DNA of 64,000 nucleotides. It comes from Iris pallida (lineage: Eukaryota > Streptophyta > Magnoliopsida > Asparagales > Iridaceae). Under the pieces are notes generated by a model, which ran no database searches, had not been told where the DNA came from, and saw only the letters and a program-made list of their open reading frames with translations. This document shows, piece after piece, positions 26,233-40,539 of the stretch. Numbering within the stretch: the first letter of the stretch is position 1; the number at the start of each line of letters is the position of its first letter. Both the position numbers and the translations under genes were made by a program. Location of the stretch: the NCBI GenBank assembly GCA_029216955.1, contig JANAVB010033216.1, positions 10,734,408-10,798,407 on the forward strand, written 5' to 3'.

Positions 26233-26787
26233 AGGAAAGAATTGAAAAATCGTAAATCGATAGAACGAATCGTTCGGTTGCGCACCAAACTTATGTTGGC
26301 AAACGAGAACATTGACCGAATCGTGTCGAGTTTTGATAAAATCAAAGTTACGGTTGTGATCAAGCACGATCACTGCAGAAATCGTAAGTCGGAAGAGATT
26401 GTCGGCTTGTACTAAGTATAGTGCGAGGGAAATGGCTTGATTTTCGAGTGGTATATGCCATACCACGTAGGCGATGAATGACTCGATTCCGAGTGGTATA
26501 TGGTATAGCACTTGTGCGATAAATTTTATTGACGCGTTGTGAGAATTACGGAAGGTATGTCCACAACGGACGGGGGAGTACCGAGACTCGATTGAAAATT
26601 TGTATAGCGATATGTTGATGCAAGTGTTCTTCAAAAATCGGTTGGGATGATAAGGTGAGACTCGTATCGATGAACGATACATCGAACGAAAGTTATAAGT
26701 TGGTCGGACGACCGAGACTAGCAAAACGATTATGTCTTGAAGGCAATAATCGGATCGATGGGAAGGGAAAACTTGAACTTATAATTG

Positions 26788-26910
26788 AGTCGCACGACTT
26801 GCGATCTCGGTAGAAACGTTGGGCGAGACGAATCGAATCGTACGACTTGCGATCTCGATAAAAATGTTAGGCGATGCAAACATTAAAATTGAATCGCACG
26901 ATGTGCGACT
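26788..26910. repeat. TCGCAC..GTGCGA hairpin units in the E4 interior
   Basis: Three units about 50 bp apart: TCGCA-CGACT-TGCGA (26790), a variant with CGTACGACTTGCG (26838), and TCGCAC-GAT-GTGCGA (26894). Each is followed by TCTCGGTA or TTCGGTAAG. They share loops with the 25966-26232 array but have a different paired stem. Confidence 0.7.
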
Positions 26911-28709
26911 TCGGTAAGAAAGTTGGTTGACGCGAGAAACCGTGCCTATGAAATAGTTGGTTAAGTTACGGTGACACTCATTTGAGTACGACTGAAAACA
27001 CGTAAAACCTAGAGGGCGTGATCGTATAACTCGAGGGTTCGATGTTGGATAATCAGTAACTCGGTTACACGATCAAAGTATAGCGGGATGCGGTGAATCG
27101 GAGAACGAGTGGATGCGTATGGAAAAGTTTGTGGCAAACTTGGATGTATGCAAAGCAAGTTAAGTTGATGTCGAAACGGATTTAAAGTTCCCTTACGTTA
27201 TCGAAATGGATACGGCATATCGAGATCGATACGTAAGAAAACGTAAGCGATGTGTGAATACAAAATGGAATGCGTCTTGCGCTATCAAAATTTTGTAAGT
27301 AAGGATACGAGAATGAACGAACTTGGTTGATCGTAAATTTTGTGATTGATCAAAGACGAGACTATAAGTCATCGACGATTGCTCGATGTGTATAGCATCT
27401 CGTGTGTCGACCCGTGAATAAGATAGACTCGAACTTGATACGAGTAGATGTTTCGTAAATTGCGGAATCATCGACGTCTGTACATGACTTGACTCGGAGG
27501 ACAGTTGCGCATCAGTTGCGCCGATAGAAATGGTTTTGTCCGAAATTGGGTATTCGCATAGAATCATCGGAACGTGATTTGGCTCCGAAATAAGATATAG
27601 CATGGTTCTTATTAAACTGTCCTTCGTTAATGATCCACAATTATCGAGCGTAGCTTCGGGGCAGCTGACCCTAGAAGACTTGACCGCCAAATCAAATTGA
27701 ATACTGCAGACCGTAAGATGACCCATGCGATATCGTATATGGGATTGCACCGATAACAAATATAACACGGTGCATGTTGATGATAAGTCTAGGCGATTGC
27801 GAGGAACGTGCTATGCACGAAAGGGAACGATAAGGGAATAGCTTACGAGTCATGTCGTTAGATTCGGATTCACCATGCAATTGAGCTTGCGTGAATCAAA
27901 ATTATGTTCGATGTTGCGAGACGGATAAGTTGGGAATTTAGCTAGTGAATTCCTACTCGTTAGGAAATTGAATGTAAGACACATCGTTAAGACATTCGTG
28001 TCAAGGCAATCGTTGCCCTGAGCACCATCGCCTTGATGTAAACTTTCGTGTCGGATAGATTGTGGCCTTTGTGCAATGTCAATTTAAACTTGCGTCGGGA
28101 GAATCTAAGCACAGTGCCTTGGAAAGTAACCTAGCGGGCGTAGCCCTGAATGTTGGTGCATTTGCAAGTCAACAAAGAAAATCGTATCGAGACAAGTTGC
28201 AAGCGAGACTTCGAAAATAGTTGGACAGCGACGTCGAACGCAAGGCGTTGCGGAGACTCGTTGTGATTGGATGCACGACGGCTTGACGCGACGCATAGAG
28301 TTGGTAGTCCATGTGAAACATATGAAATGAGAAATGCGATTTTGAATCGCATAGCGTTATGCAATAAAATTTCGAGAACAAGTACTATGGATGAGTCCGA
28401 TCGAGAGTACGAGATGGCAAGCATAGGATTGAAATTTACCTGTCAGCTTTGTTCCAATTTGCTACGACTGGACTTGGTCGAAATACACATATCTTCGGGA
28501 CGCCTTGAATATAGGTACGAATCCAAATCGAGTTGTATCCAAATTTAAATCGAGATGCAGGGATGACTTTGAAATGCTAGTGAAAAGCTTGCGAGATATT
28601 ATGAAATCGAACATCATTTGTGGGACGAGATCGTGAAACGATCAATAAAACACTTAGTCGGAGTGTTGGTTTTGGTTCGAGAACGAACCTTGTTTTGAGT
28701 GGTATATTC

Positions 28710-31085
28710 TGTAATGCCCCGCTCCGTACGGCACATTACGCTGAAGCGTTGACTCAACGAGTCGCGTGGACCAAAAGAATGTATCGATGCAAAACGATAC
28801 GAGAGCTAAGTTGTCCCGAGCAACGCATCAAACTGAGTCGATGCGAAGAGTTGCCATGTCCCTAAGAATACATCAAGTGAATCGATGCGAAGTGCCGCGT
28901 TGCCCCGAAGGATGAGTGCATTGAATCGGCTCGAAGATTCTAAGAAATCGAATCGACCAAGGCGCAAGTCCGAATCGAAGCAAGTATTGATTTTAGTTGG
29001 TTTCGTGTGCAGGTCATACTTTGACGGGAAAATATTAGAGGTCGATCTTTCGCAATATTTAGTAAGGGGTCCATGAAATCAAATCGTCGCCTTGCGACGG
29101 GCCGAGACTTGGGCACGCTAAGGCAAATCGGGCGTATGATTCAATGAAAGCACGAAGTGCTCGAATGGCTAAGTCAGGAGAGTGGCCGTGCAACAAAGTT
29201 AGGGAATCGAGCCGCATCGGCTCGGCGAAACGTCGAAGGCATATCGACTCAAGGTGGGAGGATTGACTTCTTTTTACTCCTTCATTCGATAAGTCAAATA
29301 TATCATTTGTATGCTAAAAGTTAACCTATCGACGCCACGGGCGTGGCCGATCGGAGATAAAATCATAGTGTGAGTCAAACACTAAGTTAGAACAATTAAA
29401 ATGATACGTGCATCCTATGCACGAGTCGCTATGGAACATTGGATATCGTAAAGGCGAGCGCCTCGAAGCGCAAGCCGTAAGAACATGGGATAACTGTAAT
29501 CGGCGAGTGCCTTAGTGCACGACCCATACCGTGCCTTTGATGCACGAGTTAGACGGCTAGAACATTGAAAGACAATAGGCGAACGCCCTAGCGCGCAAGC
29601 CCTGAACCTTGAATGCTAAGTTATAGAACATGGGAATATGGTCGGAACGTGCCTACGTGCACGGGATAATAAAAGATGGCTTCGTTGCGAGAGAATACAG
29701 TTGCGGTATGAATGTGGCGGAACTGTCGGATATGACATGTTGCCTCGAAAGGTGTTCGAGACCCTCGGGTCGTTCGGTTGACGAGCATTGAGTTGAGGCA
29801 TGATGCCACTGAATCATCGAAACGAAGTGCGAAACGAAAGAACATAGAAAGCTAAATGGAAGAAATGCGAGACGATAAGTCTGAGTCTCGGACTCAAGAC
29901 TATGTTTGGTTGTTTGAAATTGATACTTGAATGATAGGGCGTTGCATGGTCGATTGGAATGGGCTCGAGATAAAATGTGATACCGCCCGTGCACGGGTGT
30001 TTCCCCCAATCGGATAGATACCGGATGTGCCCCGGAACCGATTGGCCGCGGAGGGATTCGAATAATCTTTGTAGGCGCACATCAAAACTAGATGGGAAAT
30101 GCCACAAATAATGGTATGCAGCAGGAACGTTTCGGTTGTTTTGGGATTGTAACCCAACCCGTGAAACGCCCGGCAGCCCAACCAAATAGTGAGAAAAGAA
30201 GGAGAGAAAAGAAACGAACTCCTTTAGTCCATTCCGGCGCGGATACGCCAACGGCCCTCATATAGTTAAGGAACGATGGGTTAAAAGTGTAGGCGCGAAT
30301 GCGTCCTGCATATAGATCCTACTTAGAGTTGCACTTATAACATGACAGGGAAGAAATGGGGCGTATTCACCTTGCGTCAGTGCAAGGGACGTAAGGGCGA
30401 GTGCGTCGACTTGGTAAGCCACGAATCAAACACGAGAATGCTTGTTTGCTTGCCTATTCAATTCGATAACATGCTGCTACGATAACATGCTTTACGCTTT
30501 CAAAGAAATCATGAAATTGACCCTAAGGAGAATATAGCAAGATCATAAGCTAAGTTGCATGATTCAACGTAAATATTAAAGATGTTGGTTTGGAAAGATG
30601 ATCTTTGATATCAGTACATGCGAGGACGAACGTACTAATCCCCCACCAGCTTCATGCAGGGTGCAGGGAATGGATTGCTCGCGGCGAAGCGTTGCTTGAA
30701 CGTGTTAAGGCTTGGAATGCTGAAGCGCATTGAAGCGTGCTATCGCGTTGACGCTCGGACTACGCAGCTGGATTGATACGGCCGAGATATAGAAGGCATG
30801 ATGTATGGAACGGTGAAATCCTTTGTGGACAAGAGAGAACCTGAGTGTTATAGCCAATCTGGCACATATTGTTAGGCTATCGAAAGCCATTGTAATCTCA
30901 GTTTCAGATATCAATAAAGATAATTGTTTCGTATACTCTATTTCCTTTCGTTGTTAATATCGAATCAAAAGATAACCATTTGAGAACTTGTCATCTTGCC
31001 TTGCACGAGCGTAACTCCTGGCTCGTGCGGCATCACGTCCCCTGCGAGGACGATGATTCGGGTGATTCCGGGTCGGGGCGTGACA
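28710..31085 (+). repeat. E4 3' LTR
   Basis: 2376 bp, colinear with the 5' LTR with only scattered substitutions by eye, which suggests a fairly recent insertion. Confidence 0.88.
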
Positions 31086-31090
31086 GTGCC

Positions 31091-31567
31091 TGTGAAGTCC
31101 CTGGAGCTCATCTTCCTAAAGTCTAACACTGTCCCCGGCCTGGATTGCTGCTGGCACGGCTGCTGGCCAGTAGGGCCCTGCACCGTACCCGATGCCACTG
31201 TCTCTACTACTGCCAGCGCAAGCTGATGCGAGTTCTCCATACTCTGCCTCAGTATCTCGATCTATCGGTATAACGCCTCCGACTGGCGCTGCGACGCCTC
31301 TGCCTGGGCCCGCTGTGTCTCCATCATCTGCTGAAGGAGAAGGAACATATGATGCGTATCCGTCGGTATCGGTGGTGGTGGCGACAGTATCTTCGGAAGA
31401 ACGGCCATAACCCTCTGGGGTGGAGGTGGTAGACCTCCCTGTGCAACTGCCTGGGTCTCTGGAATAGTAGAATCACTGGGGGCAGTCTCATGAACCTCCT
31501 ACTCAGCCTGATCAGATCTCTCAGGAAAGCTACTCGATCCAGTGGCCTGCGGGTGCGTCTACATCAT
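31091..31567 (-). pseudogene. gag: E3 gag, N-terminal third (broken)
   Basis: From a double ATG at 31567 the frame gives an acidic, Pro- and Gln-rich start (PQATGSSSFPERSD, VLPKILSPPPPIPTD, METQRAQAEASQRQS) typical of the disordered start of Del/Tekay gag. TAG stops interrupt it at 31559, 31499 and 31262. It ends at the E4 insertion point and resumes at 23151. The shared 5 bp at the junction are the E4 duplication. Confidence 0.75.
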
Positions 31568-31796
31568 CCTGGAGACGAATTGAAACAAAGAGATCAATAT
31601 GGCACATGAGTAGATTATCAAAGAAGGACAATTAATTTAATACAAGGTGAATAATCATGATAATCAAAAGATCAGAAATTTCCTAGGTGTGATTGAGAAA
31701 CTCCTATCATGTCCTAGGTCCTACGTCCTAATTGCAGGCTCGTAATTAGTACTCTAAGTCGAGCACCATTACGAGATCGCACTAATTGTGACACTG

Positions 31797-31814
31797 GACC
31801 TGCGTGGGCCACCA
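31797..31814 (-). other. E3 primer-binding site, tRNA-Ile type
   Basis: On the minus strand TGGTGGCCCACGCAGGTC lies 8 bases from the 5' LTR end. It differs from the E2 site at one position and fits tRNA-Ile(AAU). Confidence 0.75.
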
Positions 31815-33259
31815 CAAAAACGTGTCACGACCCGCACCCTTATGAGGGGCACGAGCACGTGGGTACGTCCAGCCTACGCCGCAGTATCGGCGGTAGAACG
31901 CTGTATATAACGTCTATAAATACCTACGACTAACAGTTAAAATGTACCTGTACAGTATATACTCTCCGAATGGAGGTGACATAGCAATACAGTTTCAATC
32001 ACAGAATAAAACTAAGGTAGATAGCTCAGAAGGATAGACATATGATAGATGAAAGAGTAATAAGTCCACAGTCTAATACAAGCCCAGATATATACAACAT
32101 CACAGGATATCAAAATAGAATATAGAAACTACAGTCTGATAAAGCTAGCTGGATCGCAGTCCAGTCAAACCTAGCTAACCTACACTACTCTAGAAGTACA
32201 AAATCTAGTGGCTCTACTATAAGGCCACGGTCCAAAGCTACTCCATCTAACTCGATCCCATAATAGGTCGAGCAGTCCGCCTCGGAATCATCTGTAATAT
32301 ATCATAACGGTATCCTGTCAAAAAATGAGCAAGTACAAACACTAACAGCAGTTCCACGTGAATTGACAAATTCTATAAGAGACAGTATAATGAACTACAA
32401 GACAAAGATATATGAAGACTTGGGAACCGTTCGGAAGCCGAGTTACAACCCTTAAACCAAACAAGGATCGGGGTTATAACTCTTCTCCCGAACAGAACTT
32501 AGTCTCCAATCAAGGTACAATGTAAAGGCAAGTAGAGCATGTGAGTAACTGTATATCATAGCATGGTGAAAAAATACTGAATGTAGAACAGAGCAGGATA
32601 TACGATAAGATAAAGTAAATATAAAATATGATTTAAATTATTAGAGCGATATGTGATCGGCTTGGAATAAGTGACAGGACAGGCTATCCACTTGGCCCGG
32701 CAATCCGCGGTGACCTCAACGGAGAGTCATGCCGGCCAACCTGGATAACGAGCACAAGGCAAGGATCTCGCTACACCCTTCGTGAGGGAAGAGTGGCGCG
32801 AGCACATGAATAGTGACAGGGTGGCTTGGATCATATAGCCCCTAATAATTCCCCATCCTCGAATAGTACAATGGATCGGGACATGACACGTCATGGCACG
32901 TGATTTCATAAGAGGGTAGCAAATCCTCTTTAGAAATTGGTGTCTATACAAGTACAGGGAACAAGACAGGGAGTGTACCCATATACCCAGAAATCTAGGA
33001 ACAACATCTCATGTCATGATCCAATGTGTACTAGTCTGTGAACTATCGTGACTAAGAATCAAGTAAGACACTACGACTGAATCGGATATAGCAGATATCA
33101 AGACAATGAAAACTATCAGTGAATGTACTCGCCTGCTGTCCTAAGTTGTATGGTATATCAATGCTCAGAGCAGTATTAGAAGACCTAAATATGAGATACT
33201 GTAAGTTAATTTAGGTTTAAACAAGTTTAGGAATGATTTACAATAAATGATATGCAATC

Positions 33260-33624
33260 TAGGTCAAACTAGGTCTCACTGAGTCACACTAAGTCCTGTC
33301 ATGTCAATCTAAGTCAAATCAAGTTATATCAAGTCAATCTAAGTCTAACCAAGTCAATCCTAGGTCGTACCAGTCATCACGGGTCAAAACAAGTCGAAGA
33401 AAGTCAAACAGGGTCAAGAGTTGGTCTACAGTTGACTTTTGGTCAACTGCTCAACCCTGGTCAACTCTGGTCAACTCTTGGTCAACCCTGGTCAACCCTA
33501 GGTCAATGGTGACTAATAGTTGACTTTTGGTCAACTACACAAGTCTAATGGAAATTGGGACTAATTTGGGCAAAGTGTTGACCCATAGTTGACTTTTGGT
33601 CCAAAAAGTCAACCGTGGTCAACC
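33260..33624. promoter_or_regulatory. GTCAA/TTGAC cluster in the E3 5' LTR
   Basis: Counterpart of 15617-15980 with almost the same order and spacing of motifs. Being in the 5' LTR, this copy would be the one positioned to influence transcription of E3. Confidence 0.5.
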
Positions 33625-34209
33625 GGGGCCAAGACTAGGTCTAGGTGACTATTTCTAACTATTACCAACCTCTACAACCCATATCCAAGTCCATCTTGGA
33701 CTTCGAAACTCATATCTTGGCCGTAGGCCAATATCCTATTTTACTCTTAAAAAGGGTAAAATTCTAGCTTAGGCAACTATCAAGTTAGCCTACCTACGCT
33801 TGGTATTTTGACCCGAGCTCCCTAGGGTAGTAAGGTACTAGCCTATACATATATTACCTACCAAGATACCTAAGTAAAGTGGACATCTAGTCCATGTTAC
33901 GGCCCATTGCCGGTATCTTGAATATTTCAAGATACGGGATGGTACGGCGCGATACCGGCGCCCTACAACCCCGATTTCCACCCGGGAGCCTACCCGCAAA
34001 ATTTAAATAATGTATTCTTGCCCCACGCCAAGTTTCAACTCATTCCGATACTCCGAGCTCCGTTTCGCCCTCTAACTCGATTTCCCCTATTTCCTATTCT
34101 AGCCTTCTTCCTATTCTTCTAACTTCTTCCAATCTTTTCTTCTAACTTCTAATTCTTTTCTAACTTCTAATTCCATAAACTTCTTCTACTCTTCTCTACG
34201 TTTCTATCC

Positions 34210-35260
<1,051 letters not shown>

Positions 35261-36933
35261 ACTCTCTAAGGATTAAATCCTAATAAATCATCAACCTATT
35301 TTTCTAGGGATAACCTACAAATTTGTGGGCAAATGGTAGAGAATCTTCTCCTCTCCATTTATTGTGAATGAACAAAATGCAAAAGAGAAATAGATTAGAA
35401 ATTAGGAACATACCTAAAAGGAAATGGTTGGAGGAAGAAGAAGACTTGAGAGAAATTGAATTTGGAAGAGAGAGAGAGAGAGTGTGTTGCTTAGTGGAGA
35501 AGAAAGAGGGGGGGGGGCTTGTCATGGCCGGCCAAGGCATGGCATGGTGAGGGGCACTTGTAATTACAAGTTTGCCCCTCCCTAAGTCTAATATTAATTA
35601 AAATCCAAATTAGGTTAAGGAAGTTGCTAAAAATAAATAAAAATTATAATTAAACGAAATTACTCATGGGGGACTAGTCCAAACTCTTAAACCCTAAAGT
35701 TTAGTGTGGTGGGCCATGGTTAGCTAACATGCTAATTACAGCTCAAGTCGAAATTCACCGGGGTCCCGAATTAACTCGGAATGCGATAAAATTCGAACTC
35801 GACTCCTATAATAATTAAATAATAATATTCATGAAATAAAATTCCCAAAAATATTATAAATAGAAAATTACTATTTTACCCCTAACTGGGAAAAGTGAGG
35901 GTGACAATGCTTAGTTTGACGGTTAATAGAGGTTTTGTGTTGTAGATACAACATAGTCGGTATTTGGGCGGAAAGGACAATTCCTTAGCGTATGGGCTTC
36001 GATGCACTTTATCTTGTGATCCGGAAGCTCCGCTGGAGATACGGGGTCGATTACCCATGGATTACTGACGGCCACTGACATTCTACGAAACGTTATGCTC
36101 TTATTGATTGGACCTCTGGTACCCCAAGGGGGACCATGCCGATCCTATTTTAGCTAGGGCCCATGCGTCGGAAGGATTGTTCTTAACTACATTTCACTTA
36201 GAACGGTTAGGCACCCTTATCTGTTAGGTACGAGTACTTTTGGTTTGGGTACTTGTATCTGACCGTGGATTGGAACAATAACTTGTCGCGGATTAGTTTG
36301 CCACATCTTGTCCTTGTTTGGTTGTAGGTGTGGCTTACTACTTCGATGAGAAGGTATTGAACCTTGTTGGGGTCCGAATACCATATTGGATTCATAGCAT
36401 AGAAAGATACGTCATCGTGAATTAGTTTACCATCTCCTGTCCTTGTTTGGTTGGGGGGATGGTACGCTAGTTCAATAGGTGTGTATGGACCATGTTATAA
36501 TTCAATTGACTTATTTATTTGAGCAATTTATATTCAATTATATTGGCATGATATTATGTGTCTTGTTACGTCCCTCTGAGGACCTGGTTATCTCCCCAGG
36601 TGTGTGTTCATGTCTTCCGCAGGTATTCTAGCCGAGGTCGTGGTCTTCTCCATTTATTCGAAGATGACGTGTCTTGGATCTATCCTGTTACCTTCGTCAT
36701 TTCTTTATATATTATGTACTTCTTTTCTTTTATTTGGTTGGTAGTGGATGTGTCTCCACCCAACATATTGTATCAAGACAATTCATTATCATTATATGAT
36801 ATCTTTTTTTTATTTATTTTGTGTGGATGAGATTAGTCATGGTTCTACTGTATTTTACAGCTTACGTATATTTATTATACGACTGGCATGTCTACGTTCC
36901 TAGTCCTACGTATTTTGGGACTGGGGCGTCACA

Positions 36934-37892
36934 ACTGGCAAGCGGTGCTGGCCCGACTCACCTAAGAAGACAACACTAAGTAATCATGTTATAGAATATT
37001 ATTAACAGTGGTCTTTCTCGTTGCCTTAGGCTCGATTTCATATTTATAGCCAACTAGAAGTAAAACATGCAAATCTCATAGCCAACATAATTTAAAGCAT
37101 GTAGTTATCACCCTTTGGTGATTCTTACCCACGGTCGTATAGACATCCCTGTACATTTATAATACATCCTCAGCCTGCACAAGGCATTGTTAGAAACAAT
37201 ATCATGATTAGATATCACCGTTCAGGTGATTCTTACCAACAGCCGACATCCTTCCCTGTATATGAGTAATAACTTACTCTGCCTGTATAAGACATCATTA
37301 ATACTGGACCTAACTATATGAAGGTTACTGGCGACACGCCATCTTGGACCATCTTACAGGCGAACGGCTAGCTTCAAATGGGGTACGAATCCATGGGAGG
37401 TTTCCGAAACACCATGCTACTACTTCAGCACCATAGGATTTCGACATCCTTTCAGTGGACGGTAGCAAGCCCCCACTGCAAGTCTCGAAATCTCGATGTC
37501 AGTACGTCAACACCATCCTTGTTTCCCCTAGGATGAACAGGATCCGTGGTCGCAGATTACCGATCTGGGAACTACCTTGTATACAAGTTGTCCATGACCA
37601 TGCAAGTATATGCAACTTATCTATGAGAAAACATATAATGCATGGTAAAGAAAACTAAATGCTCAGCCACCATTCTCATTCGTATTGCCATCTTGCCATC
37701 TTACAAGGATCTTGGCGTAATCAACATTTTACATCGGCACAGGATAATAGAATATTGTTACCCAATCACTTTGCCACATCTTTGATACCATACATCTTTC
37801 CAACCAACTCAAAGTACACCGCCCAATCTTGTGGGACCTAGCATCTATATTGCCATCTATTCATCGAGCTAAGGCTAGATATACTCAACAAA
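36934..37892. other. Probable continuation of E1, then a deletion junction
   Basis: It begins with the second ACTGG of E2, so it is the DNA that E2 entered, most simply more of the E1 LTR. I see no coding domain. It stops abruptly at 37892/37893, where E5 LTR sequence begins mid-LTR. Confidence 0.5.
37105..37320. repeat. Diverged tandem pair, ~107-bp period
   Basis: TATCACC-(6)-GGTGATTCTTACC ... GACATCC..CCCTGTA ... CCTG.A.AAG.CAT occurs at 37105 and again at 37212. GGTGATTCTTACC is conserved in both. Confidence 0.65.
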
Positions 37893-40531
37893 ACAATCGG
37901 TGGCAGAGAGCTTTCTCGACGATTCGCTCTTTCCTCCTCCGCGAGCTCGCTATTTTCGATCAGGCTAACGATCTCACCTGGTAAGAAATTGACTCGATTC
38001 AAATTTCAATTCAGATCTAGAGATGGATCTGGTATAGTTGTCATGATCGGTCAGTGGATTCTTTGCTTTGGTTAGGACTTATTAAATGAAGCGATTGAGA
38101 GAGCAGTGGCCGATCGGGAAGAGCATAGAATTTTGGATTATAATCGATGGTGAGTATTTGTCTCTTCTGTTCTTGATTTTCTAACATTTTCTGGAGGAAG
38201 AATCCACATCCATCTGACACTTGGTTTTCCTTTCGATATATTGAACTTGTTCATGGAAATGCCTCAGTGAACCTCCCTACGCACAGCTGAGTTCATGGAT
38301 CGTGTTCGACACTTGGGATGTGTTCTTGATTCGATGATTCTTTCTTCCAGGTATTATGTTATCATCATGTTGGTTGAACTCTACTTCAGTTGTTGAGTAC
38401 GGGTGGTGTTGGCGGTCTAGCGTGATCGGTGTACGTGTTCAAGTATGGATTGTGTCGGTGGTCGCCAACTCTTTTGTGTACAATTGTATAGCTGTGTCCG
38501 TGAGTACGTCCAGGAAGTGACCATTTCCAGATAGCTGTACGTGTTCAAGATTCAGTTCGTGTCGGGTCCAGTCTATTGGGGTCGTGTGCATAGTCAATCT
38601 GGACTAGAGTTGGAGGTTGCCGAATAGTAGGGTTCAAACAGAATGAAGTAAACTGTTTTCAATTAAATAAATTCTATTTTAAATCTAATTATTGTATAAT
38701 TTCCTATAATAGTTCAATATGGTTGTATATTATGTTGAGAGCTTGGGATTGTATATATATATTTTCTCATTGGTTGTATATATTTTTCCTTTTTAAACAT
38801 TCAATTTCATTGTTGAAGTAACTGTGGGAGTTCATTGCGTCGTTTGGTTTCTGCAAAAGTTGATAGTAGCTGTAGATGTTCAAAGGAGTTTTTGGTCTTG
38901 AGTTGATTCTTGGTGTGTTGGTTATTAGCAGATTTCTATATTAGCTATTTTAATGTGATGTTGCTAGGAAGCTTCAGGGAAGTATACTAATGCTAGAGTG
39001 GGTTGGTTGTGCTAAGAGGTGGGTTGTATGTTTATATTGATGCTGGGAATTGAATGCTTAGTTAGGTGAAGCATTCGAATGGGTTATACATGGTTGCTAG
39101 GAAGAAGTTGGTGTTGAGTAGTATATGTAGTTACTAGCTTTGACAAACTAGAATGGAGATTTATTGCAGTATAACAGGATTGGGTTTAAGACTCTCTATA
39201 CATTTTATAAAGTCTTAATTCGTGTAAATTCAAGACTGAGATTTATTTCCTTGAACTAGAATTTATGGAGTTGTGTGGTGTTGCCGAGTTGAAGTTAGGT
39301 TTTTCCTTAGTCTATAGTGGTTGGGACTGGGCTGAGTTTTGGGCCGGGCTAGTATCCAATATTATATTGTGGGTTAAAATCATTCTTATGAGATATTTAG
39401 CCATTGGTTTCTTATTTGTAGTTGTATTACTATAGAAGTCTATGTATCACATGTAAATGCTTAAGGTTGTCTTAATTAATCACTGGAGCTAGTATTATAA
39501 GAATAGTGGTTATTTTAATGTATAAATTATCCTTGCTAGTTCAGCCATTTATGAGATAATTTAGTACTACCCCATAAATGGTAGATAGAGTTAGAAATAA
39601 AGGTATTTAGATAGATTATAATTAACCAACTTTTAATCATTAAACAGAAGGACATCCAGTTTTACTACCCATACTTGATCACCCTGAGCAAGGCAAGTAT
39701 ACTCCTCGAATTTGTCCATTACTTCATGTCTTGTACTTTTCATCTTAGACACGATGTTACACGATATGGTCTTGTACTCTTGATTCATGTTCTATGTACT
39801 TTACTTGTGTCTGGGTAGGGAAAATACTACAGATGTGTGATCAAACCCGAGTTATAATTTATGTGAATAGCTTAGGCCTCGCACCGTGCACGCGGGCCCT
39901 AAGCCGTACCATTATTCATGTTCTCTGTTCTATCCAAGCCGATCACACATTCTGGATTTATTTTGATATATTGTACATGTCAGGTTCCTTGTACATTTCA
40001 TGTTCAGGTTTTATTTCATGTTCCCTGTATTTCCTGTATTTACTTTTCAGTACTCATGTTCTTATTTCTCGTACTTTATATTTCATGTTTTACTGTACTC
40101 ATTTCCATATCATGATGTTCTTGTTCATTTCCCTGGATATACTTAGCTCCGCTCTTGACTAGGATATGTTGTAGGTGTACTTGTAAGATATTGTTCTACC
40201 TTATTGGCCGGAGCCTGGGATCTTAGCTAAGCAGGATGGAGCCATGAATTAGCTTGAGGTTTCAGGTTTAAATTGTTTTAGCTCTTCCTCTAGATATTGT
40301 ATGTTGTGAGTTCATAGTATTTTTCTTCTTGTTGTCTCTAGTACTTTATGATATTATGATCGGTGGATTATGGTGATCACTCTGGGAATGTTTTATAGAT
40401 GTTGCGATTGTACACATTCATGTTTGTCTGGTTAGATTTTCCTAGCTTGGTACATCTTACTTCGTCGTGTTGAACGACGAAGGCTGGACATGTCCGACTC
40501 GTGTCCGATTATTCGAGAGCGGGTCATGACA
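37893..40531 (+). repeat. E5 5' LTR (left end missing)
   Basis: Homology to the 3' LTR starts at ACAATCGGTGGCAGAGAGC and runs colinearly to GAGCGGGTCATGACA at 40531. Confidence 0.85.
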
Positions 40532-40539
40532 TATTTTAG

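Larger units (their letters stand above)
25527..28709 (+). other. E4 interior, apparently non-coding
   Basis: Between primer site and 3' LTR there is no zinc knuckle, protease, RT or integrase motif in six frames. Open frames are short or lie antisense through repeats (for example 25659-26363 minus). It contains the GTTGCAC..GTGCAAC hairpin array and a second TCGCAC..GTGCGA set. I see no clear polypurine tract before 28710, where the sequence reads GTGGTATATTC. Confidence 0.65.
23152..31085 (+). mobile_element. E4: non-coding LTR retrotransposon (LARD-like) inside E3 gag
   Basis: 7934 bp, bounded by TGTAATACCCCG at 23152 and GGGGCGTGACA at 31085, with a 5-bp duplication GTGCC (23147-23151 and 31086-31090). 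The two LTRs are 2375 and 2376 bp and nearly identical by eye. A Met-type primer site follows the 5' LTR. The 3.2-kb interior has no recognisable gag or pol and is full of short palindromes. It fits the class of large non-autonomous retrotransposon derivatives, and its primer type differs from that of its host E3. Confidence 0.88.

Noticed and set aside
25659..26724. Minus frames of 219-234 codons in the E4 interior
   Set aside because: They run through the hairpin repeats and show repeated His/Arg/Thr words from those units. No gag or pol motif is present.
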